Position numbers and translations under genes: made by a program. A model generated the notes under the pieces. That model was not told the origin of the DNA, ran no database searches, and was given only the letters and a program-made list of their open reading frames with translations. From Streptomyces reniochalinae (GTDB lineage: Bacteria; Actinomycetota; Actinomycetes; Streptomycetales; Streptomycetaceae), in NCBI RefSeq assembly GCF_003323735.1, contig NZ_QOIM01000038.1, forward strand, positions 124,001-188,000: 64,000 bases of DNA, in the 5' to 3' direction. This document shows, one piece after another, positions 1 through 10,752 of this stretch (within the stretch, counting starts at the first letter, position 1; every line of letters begins with the position of its first letter).

Positions 1-859
1 AGCCGCGCTGACCGCGCACCCGGCCGCCGCGCACATGGAAGATCTGGAGGGCGGCCTCGAGCTCGTCCTCCGCGACGGCGATCAGGTCGGCGTCGGTGGC
101 GTCGGTGAGCACCACCGCGTTCTTCTCCATGGCCCGCTTGAGCGCGTCGATGTCATCGCGCAGCCGGGCGGCCTGCTCGTACTCCATCTCCTCGGCCGCC
201 TCCTGCATCCGCCCCTCCAGGCGGCGCAGGTACGAGCCCGTGTGGCCCGCCATGAAGTCGCAGAACTCCTCGGCGAGTTCGCGGTGCTCCTCGGGTGAGA
301 CGCGGCCGACGCACGGGGCCGAGCACTTGCCGATGTAGCCCAGCAGGCAGGGCCGGCCGATCTGCGCCGAGCGCTTGAAGACCCCGGCCGAGCAGGTGCG
401 CACGGGGAAGACGCGCAGCATCAGGTCGACCGTCTCGCGGATCGCCCAGGCCTGGCCGTAGGGGCCGAAGTAGCGCACGCCCTTCTTCTTGGGGCCGCGC
501 ATCACCTGGACGCGGGGGAACTCCTCGTTCATCGTCACCGCGAGGGACGGATAGCTCTTGTCGTCGCGGTACTTGACGTTGAAGCGGGGTGCGAACTCCT
601 GGATCCAGGTGTACTCGAGCTGGAGCGCCTCCACCTCGGTGCCCACCACCGTCCACTCCACCGAGGCGGCCGTCGTCACCATCGTGCGGGTGCGCGGGTG
701 GAGGCCCGCGAGGTCCTGGAAGTAGTTGTTCAGCCGCTGGCGGAGGCTCTTGGCCTTGCCGACGTAGATCACCCTGCGGTGTTCGTCGCGGAAGCGGTAG
801 ACCCCGGGCGAGTCGGGGATCTCTCCCGGTTTCGGGCGGTAGGTGGAGGGGTCTGCCAT
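1..859 (-). CDS. uvrC: UvrABC excinuclease subunit C (3'-truncated by window edge)
   Basis: UvrC makes the two incisions around a lesion that UvrA and UvrB have located. About 286 N-terminal codons are visible and the C-terminal nuclease and HhH part lies beyond the left edge. The GIY-YIG nuclease domain is seen near residues 14-95 (PGVYRFRDEHRRVIYVGKAKSL, read in two pieces, then the family Arg/Glu positions). A Cys-containing stretch (PCLLGYIGKCSAPCVG) and a UVR-type UvrB-binding helix (MEYEQAARLRDDI) follow. The start is the ATG at 859. A TAGGGT -10 element ends exactly 7 nt upstream, so the message is probably leaderless. It lies close to uvrA and uvrB, as in other Streptomyces. Identification is certain; only the 3' end is missing. 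Confidence 0.96.
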   Translation of the reverse strand, partial: MADPSTYRPKPGEIPDSPGVYRFRDEHRRVIYVGKAKSLRQRLNNYFQDLAGLHPRTRTMVTTAASVEWTVVGTEVEALQLEYTWIQEFAPRFNVKYRDDKSYPSLAVTMNEEFPRVQVMRGPKKKGVRYFGPYGQAWAIRETVDLMLRVFPVRTCSAGVFKRSAQIGRPCLLGYIGKCSAPCVGRVSPEEHRELAEEFCDFMAGHTGSYLRRLEGRMQEAAEEMEYEQAARLRDDIDALKRAMEKNAVVLTDATDADLIAVAEDELEAALQIFHVRGGRVRGQRG

Positions 860-866
860 ACGTCAC

Positions 867-889
867 ACCCTACTGGGGAGGGGTGACGG
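867..889 (-). promoter_or_regulatory. uvrC promoter, degenerate RecA-NDp type
   Basis: On the minus strand CCGTCACCC is followed by 8 nt and then TAGGGT (872-867). Seven nt later comes the uvrC ATG. The -10 and spacing fit the damage-inducible RecA-NDp promoter, but the upstream block keeps only the GTCA core of TTGTCAGTG. The -10 and leaderless geometry are convincing; the damage-control element is uncertain. Confidence 0.5.
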
Positions 890-985
890 CGATCATCGGG
901 CGCGCGTCCCGCGGCCGCACGCCCGACAGGCGGGTCGCGCGGCGGCCGCGGGACGCGTGAGCGCGTCTCCCACCAGCCGCTCGTC

Positions 986-1642
986 CTACCAGCCCCGCTC
1001 GCGCCACTCCCGCAGCCGCGGGCGCTCGGCGCCGAGGGTGGTGTCGCTGCCGTGGCCCGGGTAGACCCAGGTCTCGTCGGGCAGTTGACCGAACAGCTTG
1101 TGCTCGACGTCGTCGAGGAGGCGGACGAAGTTCGCGGCGTCACCGAAGGTGTTGCCCACCCCGCCGGGGAAGAGGCAGTCGCCGGTGAACAGGTGCGGAT
1201 GGCCGTGCGGGTCGTCGTAGACCAGCGCGATCGACCCCGGGGTGTGCCCGACCAGATGCCGCGCCGTCAGCTCCACCTCGCCGACCCGCAGGGTGTCCCC
1301 GTCCTCGACGGGGACGTCGGTGGGCACGGGGATGCCCTCGGCGTCGTACCGTCCCGCGTACGTGCGCGCACCCGTCGCGTCCACCACCTCGGCGAGCGCC
1401 TGCCAGTGGTCGCCGTGCCGGTGGGTGGTCACGACGGAGGCGATGCCGTCGCCGCCGATGAGCTCCATGAGGGTGCCCGCGTCGTTGGCGGCGTCGATCA
1501 GCAGCTGCTGTCCTGTGGCCCGGCAGCGCAGCAGGTAGGCGTTGTTGTCCATCGGGCCGACGGCGACCTTGGAGATCATCAGGTCCCGCAGCTCGTGCAC
1601 GTCCGCGGGGCCGCCGACCTGGACCGTTCCGGTGTATGGCAT
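986..1642 (-). CDS. MBL-fold metallo-hydrolase (glyoxalase II-like)
   Basis: Metallo-beta-lactamase fold hydrolase of about 218 aa. The metal-binding signature THRHGDHW is present near residue 75. It is followed by the downstream His (VGHTPGS), Asp (FTGDCLF) and His (VYPGHG) ligands in the usual order, so the dinuclear zinc site looks complete. The family includes glyoxalase II and other thiolester hydrolases; the substrate cannot be read from sequence. I prefer the ATG at 1642 over the in-frame GTG at 1651, because a TAGGGT -10 element ends 7 nt before it and overlaps the stop of the upstream gene, giving a leaderless start. The upstream maleylpyruvate isomerase-type gene ends 10 nt before it, so the two may also be co-transcribed. 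Confidence 0.88.
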   Translation of the reverse strand: MPYTGTVQVGGPADVHELRDLMISKVAVGPMDNNAYLLRCRATGQQLLIDAANDAGTLMELIGGDGIASVVTTHRHGDHWQALAEVVDATGARTYAGRYDAEGIPVPTDVPVEDGDTLRVGEVELTARHLVGHTPGSIALVYDDPHGHPHLFTGDCLFPGGVGNTFGDAANFVRLLDDVEHKLFGQLPDETWVYPGHGSDTTLGAERPRLREWRERGW

Positions 1643-1652
1643 GGGCCTCACC

Positions 1653-2354
1653 CTAAAGGGACGGCAGCATCGGCAAAGGGCCCCTCGCCGACAGGCCGCT
1701 GCCGGTCGTCCGGCCCGTGAGCCAGCCCACCAGCGCTACGGAGCTGCCCACCACCACCAGCGGCCCCTCGGGGCCCTCCGTCTTCGCGCCTGTGCGCCAG
1801 GTCCTGCCGTCCTCCGCGCGCAGTTCCAGGGCGACGGGGATGTCGGGGTGCTCGTGGAAGCGGTGCGCCATGTTGGTCAGCTCGCGGTCCACGAAGGTGC
1901 CGGGAAGGTCCTGGAGCGTGTAGCCGATGCCGAGGTCGACGTGGTGCAGTTCGACCTCGATCCAGCGGCGGAACGGGAGGGAGGAGGCGAGATCGGTCAC
2001 ACCGTTGCGGAGGGTGACGGTCCGGTTCCAGTCGTCGTCGCCGAGCGCGGCGAAGGCGCTCTCCAGGCGGGAGGCGCCGGCGCGCACGTCGTCGACGAGC
2101 TCGTCGAGGGAGCGGCGCGCGCCCTCCTCGATGTCGGCGTCGCGGGCTTCGGCGCTCGCGTACATCGGCTCGCCCGCGAGCACGTTGACGAGGGCGTCGG
2201 CGTTGCGGGCGAGGTGGGCGAGCACGTGGGCGCGGGTCCAGCCCGGCAGCTGGGAGGGCTCGGTGACCTCGGGGGGATCCAGCTTGACGGTGGCGCTCAG
2301 CAGCTGCCCGGTCGCGGTCCGTACGAGTTCGGCGTCGTGCGCAGGCGTGGTCAT
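1653..2354 (-). CDS. maleylpyruvate isomerase family, mycothiol-dependent-type enzyme
   Basis: A 233-aa cytoplasmic protein of the DinB-like, mycothiol-dependent maleylpyruvate isomerase superfamily. The N-terminal four-helix part carries the family pattern LPGWTRAHVLAHLARNADAL near residues 37-56, whose His residues are expected metal ligands. A further His-containing helix (RWIEVELHHVDLGIGY) follows, then a C-terminal SCP2-like portion ending GSSVALVGWLTGR. Members use mycothiol as cofactor, but the real substrate is usually unknown. It is divergent from uvrA and immediately upstream of the MBL hydrolase. A TAGCTT element 6 nt before the ATG suggests a near-leaderless mRNA. The family call is solid and the reaction is not assignable. 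Confidence 0.85.
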   Translation of the reverse strand: MTTPAHDAELVRTATGQLLSATVKLDPPEVTEPSQLPGWTRAHVLAHLARNADALVNVLAGEPMYASAEARDADIEEGARRSLDELVDDVRAGASRLESAFAALGDDDWNRTVTLRNGVTDLASSLPFRRWIEVELHHVDLGIGYTLQDLPGTFVDRELTNMAHRFHEHPDIPVALELRAEDGRTWRTGAKTEGPEGPLVVVGSSVALVGWLTGRTTGSGLSARGPLPMLPSL

Positions 2355-2495
2355 GATCCAAAGCTAGTGCGACCACTCGTTCGTGTGGAAGACGGCACGG
2401 AGGTGGCGAGGCCGCCCGCAATTCGAATGAACGTGCTATATGGTCGAGCGAGGCTCCCGCACCCGAAGCGCACGACACTCCGGGCGGCGCCGTCC

Positions 2496-2549
2496 TACTC
2501 TTGGTCGGGGACCCCCGCTCCGCTGCGGGCCCCCCTTCCCACATGAAAG
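2496..2549 (+). repeat. G/C-tract hairpin repeat in the uvrA leader
   Basis: The uvrA leader holds a run of G then C (GGGGACCCCCGC) that can fold on GCGGGCCCCCC around positions 2507-2536, next to a TACTCT hexamer at 2496-2501. This type of GGGGACCCCC hairpin recurs between genes in Streptomyces genomes, from general familiarity. It lies only about 20 nt before the ribosome-binding site and may influence uvrA expression. No RecA-NDp or LexA-type site was found here. Confidence 0.4.
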
Positions 2550-2561
2550 GTGCCAACAGGC

Positions 2562-5627
<3,066 letters not shown>

Positions 5628-5628
5628 C

Positions 5629-5651
5629 GGGGCCGGGCGCGGCCCGGCCCC
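5629..5651 (+). terminator. hairpin after uvrA
   Basis: A perfect 9-bp stem (GGGGCCGGG / CCCGGCCCC) with a 5-nt loop begins 2 nt after the uvrA stop. No T-tract follows, which is usual for Streptomyces terminators. Confidence 0.6.
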
Positions 5652-6551
5652 GAACGGGGCGGGCCGCCGCCCACCTGGGCCGGGCCCCCGGGCCAGCCCG
5701 GGGCCGGGGTGCCGAGCTCGTCCGCGACTGAGCCGGTCCGGCCCGGCCCTGAGCGGGCCGGACCCCCGGGTGCCGAGCTGGTCCGCGACCGAGCAGACCC
5801 CGGTAGCCGGCCGGGTCGGCCAGGCCCCGAGCGGCCGGGCCCGTCGGGTGCCGGGCTGGCCCCGCGACCGGGCCAGACCTCCGAGCCGAGCGGGCCCGCG
5901 ACCGAGCCCGTCTGCCCGGGTCGAGCGGCGTCCGGCGTCCGGCGTCCGGCGTCCGGCGTCCGGCGTCTATCCGATCGTGGCGCCAGAGTCACGTCTGGGC
6001 CGGGGCCGGATCGGGGCCGGGCCCCGGCCGTGCCCGAGCCGGATCGATTCCCGGGCCGACCAGCGCCTTGTCCGGGCCGGCGCCAGGCCCGGGCGGTGCC
6101 GGGTCCGGCCCAGTGCCGAACCCGGGCTCAGTCCGGCGCCCGGGCGGGTCAGGTGCCGACCAGCGCCGGTCCCGGTGCCAGGCCGGGACCGAACAGCGCC
6201 AGTCCCGGGCCTGAGCCGGATCCCAGGCCAGTGCCCGAGCCGGACCAACGCCCGGACCGGCCGACGTCAGGCGCACCAGCGTCAGGCCCGGGCCGGGACC
6301 AGGACCGGACCCAGGTACCAACTCCGGGCTCGGGCCCGGATCCGGGTGGGGTCGCGCCTGCCCGGGCCAGAGCCCGCCCCAGGCCAGTACGGCGAACCGG
6401 TCCAGCGGTGCCGTGGCCGACGTCAGGGCGGGGCGCGGCGGGCGCCGGACCACATGCGGGGGGCAGGTCGACTTCCCCGCGTGTCGTGCCCGCACAGGGC
6501 GCGCCGCGTAGCGGTCAGGCGGGTGCGCCGCGGTATGCGGTTCGTCCGGGT
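5652..6551. repeat. gene-free, degenerate GC-rich repeat tract
   Basis: About 900 bp between uvrA and the AraC gene. It is built from endlessly varied short words (CCGGGCC, GAGCCGG, GACCGAG, GTCCGGC), so every frame stays open. Translations are low-complexity Pro/Gly/Arg strings with no RBS, no domain and no consistent frame; I judge it non-coding. It contains a precise heptamer array at 5926-5967. It looks like an expanding simple-sequence region or the worn remains of a lost gene. Confidence 0.6.
5926..5967 (+). repeat. six perfect tandem copies of the 7-mer CGGCGTC
   Basis: Six uninterrupted 7-bp units CGGCGTC (42 bp) lie inside the GC-rich tract. The array is exact, in contrast to the degenerate surroundings, so it is a likely slippage site that varies between strains. 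Confidence 0.9.
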
Positions 6552-7451
6552 TCAGGGCCGCTGGTGCATCGGGGCGGGCGGTGGGGAAGCGGGCCATGCG
6601 AGGTCGTCGATCGCGAGCCATGGCGCGGTGGCCACGGCCGCGGGCGTGAGTCCGGTGAACTCCTTGACGTCCCGGTGGAGGTGGGGCTGGTCGACGTAGC
6701 CGCTCTCGGTGGCGACACCGGCCGCGGTGCGGCCCGCCGCGAGCAGGTGGGCGGCGTGGTCGAAGCGCACCAGTCGGGCGGCGCGCTTGGGCGCGATGCC
6801 GAGCTGGGAGCTGAAGCGGGCCGACAGGCGTTTGCGGCTCCAGCCGACCTCGTCCGCCAGGCTGCCGACGCGCACCCTCCCCCGGCTGCCGAGCGTCCGC
6901 CGCCAGGCGTGGGCGACCTCCTGGTCGACCGGCGGGCGGGTATCCGGCCGTGTCAGCTCTGTCAGCCGTCGGGTGAGGATGTCCCGCGCCGCGGTGAACC
7001 GTTCGCCCCACGTTCCGGCGGCGCGCAGGCGGTCCTCGGCCTGCGCGGCGTCGCGGCCCCATACGTCCTCCAAGGGCACCGCCTCCCCGCTCAGGTCGGC
7101 CGGAGCCCCGAGCAGAGCAGCCGCCGCGACCGGCTCGAGCCGGATCTGGAGTACCTCGCCCGCCCGGCCACTCGCCCGGAAGTCGCCGGGGAGGAGTCCG
7201 ACGGCGACGCTGCCGCGTCCGTACCGGCCGCGGGCGTCGTGGGCGAGGTCCGCTCCGTCGCTCAGGTCGAAGAGCAGAGTGACGGAGTGGTGCGCGATCA
7301 TGGTGATGTCCGCGGGTGCGGGAACACGGGGGCGGAAACCGGCCATGCTGATTCCCCGCAGCCGGCACGGCGGGGCCGGAACGGCGACGTCCCACAGCGT
7401 CCAGTCGAGCGTCCCGGTCGGTGCCCCGGCTGACATCCCGGTCCACGGCAT
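6552..7451 (-). CDS. AraC/XylS-family transcriptional regulator
   Basis: A 299-aa cytoplasmic regulator. The C-terminal 100 residues form the double helix-turn-helix DNA-binding domain: the first HTH is around VGSLADEVGWSRKRLSARF and the second ends in the family signature (GYVDQPHLHRDVKEFTGLTPAAV). The N-terminal 180 residues are a sensor region of unknown ligand. The gene follows the alpha/beta hydrolase gene by 9 bp on the same strand, so the two form an operon and the hydrolase may act in the pathway this protein controls. The start at 7451 is the first ATG; no strong RBS is visible, and MSAG six codons in is an alternative. Confidence 0.9.
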   Translation of the reverse strand: MPWTGMSAGAPTGTLDWTLWDVAVPAPPCRLRGISMAGFRPRVPAPADITMIAHHSVTLLFDLSDGADLAHDARGRYGRGSVAVGLLPGDFRASGRAGEVLQIRLEPVAAAALLGAPADLSGEAVPLEDVWGRDAAQAEDRLRAAGTWGERFTAARDILTRRLTELTRPDTRPPVDQEVAHAWRRTLGSRGRVRVGSLADEVGWSRKRLSARFSSQLGIAPKRAARLVRFDHAAHLLAAGRTAAGVATESGYVDQPHLHRDVKEFTGLTPAAVATAPWLAIDDLAWPASPPPAPMHQRP

Positions 7452-7460
7452 GGAACGAAC

Positions 7461-8297
7461 CTAGGGCAGCACGGGCTGCGTGTCAGCGTCCGCCGCCGTG
7501 AAGCCGAGCAGGAGTTCGCTGGTCGCCTCAGGCGCTTCGAGCAGGGGCACGTGTCCGACACCGGGCAGCAGCTCGACCCGGGTGCCGGGCACCGTGTCGT
7601 ACTGGTGTGCCGATGACGGCTCCCAGCGCGGGTCCGCGGTGCCGAAGATCACCAGCTTGGGCACTTCGAGTGCGGCGAGACGCTCGGGCACGCTCCGTTC
7701 GGCGAGGTACGCGGTGTTCCGGCTCGCTATCTTCCGGAAGGCCCGGTAGGTGATGGCCCCTACCCCTGCGACCAGGTCGTCAGGGACGTCCACCGGGCGC
7801 GCGGTCGTCGCCCTGATCCCCCTGCGGATCCACGCGTTGGAGCGCATCGGCCACAGCAGCGGCCCGAACGGCGGGCCCAGCAGCGCCCGGAGGACGGCCG
7901 GCTGCGGAAGGAGCGCATCGGGGCTCGGGCCTGTGCTGATCAGCGTGAGCGAACCCACCAGGTCGGGACGGTGCTCGGCGAGCGCGGTGATGACGTAGCC
8001 GCCGCTGGAGTGCCCGGCCGCGGCGACGTGACGCAGGCCGAGGTCGTCGAGCATGCCCGCCAGCCGGGCCGCTTGCACGGGCACGTCGTAGGACGGCGCG
8101 GGTGGGGACTGGCCGCAGCCGGGGAGGTCGACACGGATGACATGACGGCGGTCGGCCAGCGCGCGGAGCATCGGGCTCCATGTGCCGCCCGAGGCCCCCG
8201 AGCCGTGGACGAGCAACAGGGGCGGCGCTTCCGGCGCCCCGTCGTGGACCACATGCATACCGTGCGCCTGCTCACCGTATCCGCTCATGCGGTTCAT
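7461..8297 (-). CDS. alpha/beta-fold hydrolase
   Basis: A 278-aa soluble hydrolase. It carries the oxyanion region LLLVHGSGASGGTW near residue 25, the nucleophile elbow GHSSGG (Ser near residue 98), a late acid in the FGTADPRW segment and the catalytic His in GVGHVPLLEAPE. The triad therefore looks complete. There is no signal peptide or membrane segment. The substrate is not deducible; esterase, lactonase or haloalkane-type activities are all possible in this fold. The start at 8297 (MNRMSGYGE) is the first of two ATGs. It heads an operon with the AraC gene and is divergent from the Rieske gene across 187 bp. Confidence 0.88.
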   Translation of the reverse strand: MNRMSGYGEQAHGMHVVHDGAPEAPPLLLVHGSGASGGTWSPMLRALADRRHVIRVDLPGCGQSPPAPSYDVPVQAARLAGMLDDLGLRHVAAAGHSSGGYVITALAEHRPDLVGSLTLISTGPSPDALLPQPAVLRALLGPPFGPLLWPMRSNAWIRRGIRATTARPVDVPDDLVAGVGAITYRAFRKIASRNTAYLAERSVPERLAALEVPKLVIFGTADPRWEPSSAHQYDTVPGTRVELLPGVGHVPLLEAPEATSELLLGFTAADADTQPVLP

Positions 8298-8370
8298 GAT
8301 GGGGAGGCCGCCGCTCGCCTGTCTTGTACGAATGTCGCCGCGGAGTCCGCACCGAGCGAGCAGCGGGTGG

Positions 8371-8403
8371 GCACTGAGCAAGCACCGAGCAAGCACCGAG
8401 CAG
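8371..8403 (+). repeat. three tandem 11-bp repeats
   Basis: Three near-identical units of 11 bp (GCACTGAGCAA, GCACCGAGCAA, GCACCGAGCAG) lie between the divergent hydrolase and Rieske genes. They could be a regulator-binding array (one helical turn apart) or simple slippage. Confidence 0.75.
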
Positions 8404-8471
8404 GCACCGGCGCGGGCCGAGCGACCGCGTGCCCGCTTCGGGCCGGTGTCCGGAACGGACAGATGAGGACG

Positions 8472-8477
8472 TAGAGT
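8472..8477 (+). promoter_or_regulatory. -10 element of the Rieske gene (leaderless start)
   Basis: TAGAGT ends exactly 7 nt before GTG 8485, which makes that GTG the likely +1 and the translation start. No good -35 element is visible. Confidence 0.45.
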
Positions 8478-8484
8478 GCGGCGC

Positions 8485-8910
8485 GTGACGACGAGTGAGG
8501 AATCACCGGCCACGCGCCGCACCGTGCTGTGCGGCGCCGCGCTGGCAGCGCTGGGATTGACGGCCGCCGCGTGCGGCGGCGCCGGCTCCGACGACGCGGA
8601 GGGTCCCGAAAAGCCCGTCGACCTGGGCGAGGCCGAGGCGGTGCCCGTGGGGGGTGCCAAGTTGTATCCCGAGCAGAAGATGCTGGTCTCCCAGCCCGGG
8701 AAGGGCGACTTCAAGGGGTTCAGCGCCGTGTGCACCCACCAGGGCAGCCTGCTGGGCGAGGTCGACGGCGATGTCGCCGTCTGCCCGCTGCACGGGAGCC
8801 GGTTCCACGTCGACACGGGCAAGGTCGCTCACGGCCCGGCCACCGAGGCGCTGCCCTCGGTGCCGGTGAAGGTGCGGGACGGCAAGCTGGTGGCGGGCCC
8901 GGAGAGCTGA
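8485..8910 (+). CDS. Rieske [2Fe-2S] lipoprotein, Tat-exported
   Basis: A 141-aa exported iron-sulfur protein. The N-terminus has a twin-arginine motif (TRRTVLCG), a hydrophobic stretch and a lipobox ending TAAAC, so it should be exported folded by Tat and lipid-anchored outside the membrane. The Rieske cluster motifs are both present: CTHQG (C-x-H) near residue 87 and CPLHGSRF (C-x2-H) near residue 106. It probably passes electrons to an unknown partner. GTG 8485 is preferred to GTG 8476, because TAGAGT lies 7 nt upstream and no RBS is present. Its stop is 3 bp from the stop of the convergent sugar transporter gene. Confidence 0.9.
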   Translation: MTTSEESPATRRTVLCGAALAALGLTAAACGGAGSDDAEGPEKPVDLGEAEAVPVGGAKLYPEQKMLVSQPGKGDFKGFSAVCTHQGSLLGEVDGDVAVCPLHGSRFHVDTGKVAHGPATEALPSVPVKVRDGKLVAGPES

Positions 8911-8913
8911 CGC

Positions 8914-10410
8914 TCAGGGGCGCGGCTGCTCGCCGGAGGTGGCGATACCCGTGCCCAGTGCGGCGGCGCTGCCGCCGGGGCTGAGCCCTCCTCCTTCGAG
9001 TGAACCGGGCGGTGCGTCGTCAGGCCAGCGGCCGCCGTTTTGCCAGTAGCCGCGGATCTCCTCCAGCTGCCTGCCCTTGGTCTCCGGTGCCATCCGGGCC
9101 ATGAAGGCGAGCGCGATCAGCACCAGGACGGCGAACCCGCCGAAGGCCCACGTAGCGCCGAGCTCCTCCAGCACCGACGGGAAGAACTGGGCGACCAGGA
9201 AGTTCGCCGCGAGGTCGGCCGTGAGCATCACGGAGGCGCCCAGCGAGCGCAGTCGCGCGGGGAACGCCTCGGACGCGTACACCCAGATGAGGGCGCCGAA
9301 GCCGAAGTTGAAGGCGGCGGTGAACAGCGCGATGGCGCCGAAGCCGATCCAGATGCCGGCGCCGCTGAGGGAGTGGGTGCCGAAGACCACGGCCAGCACG
9401 ACGAGCGTGGCCAGCATGGTGCCGATCCCGGAGAGCAGGACGACACGGCGGCCGATCCGGTCGACGACGAAGAGGGCTAGCACGGTGGCGACCAGGGAGA
9501 TCAGTTCGACGATCGCCGGCAGCAGGAAGTTCTGTCCGTCGCCGTGGAAGCCGAGCGTCTCGAAGATCTGGGGGCTGTAGTAGGTCACGGCGTTGATGCC
9601 GGTGATCTGGCAGAAGAAGCCCATGCCGACCACGAAGACGGTCGCCCGGAGGAAGGGCCGGCGGACCATGCGGGCGAGGGAGCCCCCGCGGCCGCCGCGC
9701 TCGGCCTCCAGCTCGCGCTGGATTGCGGCGCTCTCGGCGACCGGGTCCACGTCAGGGTCGGTCGTGGCCATAACGCGGGCCGCCTCGTCCACCCGGCCCT
9801 TGAGGAGGTACCAGCGTGGACTGTCGGGGAGCCGGAGCAGCGGGATGATGACGAGCGCAGAGGGGATCGCGGCCAGTCCGAGCATGATCCGCCAGTGTCC
9901 GCCGTCGGAGAGGCCCCAGTTGACGAAGTAGGTCAGGGTGATGCCGGCGACGCAGGCGACCTGGTAGCCGGCGACGGCCGCGCCCCGTAGCCGGGCCGGC
10001 GTCGATTCGGCGATGAACAGCGGTGCGGCCACGATGGAGACCCCGATGGTGACGCCGAGCAGGAAGCGCACCAGGTCGAGGACGACGACGGTGGGCGAGA
10101 GCGCGGAGAGCGCCGAGAAGACGGCGTACGCGGCGGCGACGATGACCATCGTGGGCTTGCGGCCGAGCGCGTCGGACAGGCGGCCTGCGATCAGGGCGCC
10201 CAGGATGTTGCCGAGCACCAGGATGCTGTTGACGAACCCTGACGCGCTCGCGTTCAGTCCGAAGTCCTTGCTCAGGAAGACCAGGGCGCCGGAGATGGAG
10301 CCGGTGTCGTAGCCGTAGACGACGCCGACGACGGCGCCGGTCGCCACGATCAGACGGCCTGTGCGGTAGCTGGGTGAGGGGGGCGGTGGGGCGATGCTCG
10401 GTGTTGCCAT
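8914..10410 (-). CDS. MFS sugar porter (sugar:H+ symporter family)
   Basis: A 498-aa inner-membrane transporter with 12 predicted membrane helices. Sugar-porter signatures are in place: GYDTGSISGAL in TM1, GRLSDALGRKP after TM2, the PDSPRWYL loop after TM6, DRIGRR between TM8 and TM9, and PETKGRQLEEI after TM12. It resembles XylE/GalP-type transporters; the particular sugar cannot be told. The start is ATG 10410 (MATPSIAPP), preceded by AAGGACC, rather than the upstream ATG at 10443. No adjacent sugar catabolic gene is present. Confidence 0.92.
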   Translation of the reverse strand: MATPSIAPPPPSPSYRTGRLIVATGAVVGVVYGYDTGSISGALVFLSKDFGLNASASGFVNSILVLGNILGALIAGRLSDALGRKPTMVIVAAAYAVFSALSALSPTVVVLDLVRFLLGVTIGVSIVAAPLFIAESTPARLRGAAVAGYQVACVAGITLTYFVNWGLSDGGHWRIMLGLAAIPSALVIIPLLRLPDSPRWYLLKGRVDEAARVMATTDPDVDPVAESAAIQRELEAERGGRGGSLARMVRRPFLRATVFVVGMGFFCQITGINAVTYYSPQIFETLGFHGDGQNFLLPAIVELISLVATVLALFVVDRIGRRVVLLSGIGTMLATLVVLAVVFGTHSLSGAGIWIGFGAIALFTAAFNFGFGALIWVYASEAFPARLRSLGASVMLTADLAANFLVAQFFPSVLEELGATWAFGGFAVLVLIALAFMARMAPETKGRQLEEIRGYWQNGGRWPDDAPPGSLEGGGLSPGGSAAALGTGIATSGEQPRP

Positions 10411-10752
10411 GGTGCGGTCCTTCGGCGGTGTCTGAGAGACCAAACGGCATGCGGCGCGGTGCGTGTTCCTGCAAGGTTTCCGCTGGTTTCACGCAGTTGT
10501 CAACGGCAATCGGGCCGGACCTGCGGAATCCTGTTCGGAAATAGCTCTTTCGAGTCATGTTTGCTCACCGGCGCGGGGCGGTTCGAGCACAACTCGGCTG
10601 TTTCCCCGCCCGTCACGTCGTGTGTGCCTCCAACGGGGCGATGTTTCCCCCGACTTCGCTCCCGCCCTCTGGTGTAGACCGGTCCGTCTTGGGACCCTGT
10701 GCCGCACTGTGCGCAGAAAGTGCCGAGAAAACCGTTGTCTGTGGGGGACGTT
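10411..10752. other. divergent intergenic region, 342 bp
   Basis: Separates the sugar porter (minus) from the large secreted protein gene (plus) and must hold both promoters. I see no clear -35/-10 pair, repeat or conserved hairpin. A weak palindromic-looking patch (GTAGACCGGTCC) lies near 10674. Nothing else can be supported. Confidence 0.4.

Noticed and set aside
2355..2561. A LexA/SOS box or RecA-NDp promoter upstream of uvrA
   Set aside because: Searched by eye on both strands; no TGTCRGTG-N8-TAnnnT and no clear LexA-type palindrome. The TACTCT at 2496 lacks a matching upstream block.
5709..7446. Long open frames on both strands (up to 574 aa) across the GC-rich tract and AraC gene
   Set aside because: Low-complexity Pro/Gly/Arg translation in the tract and antisense to the AraC gene; no RBS and no domain.
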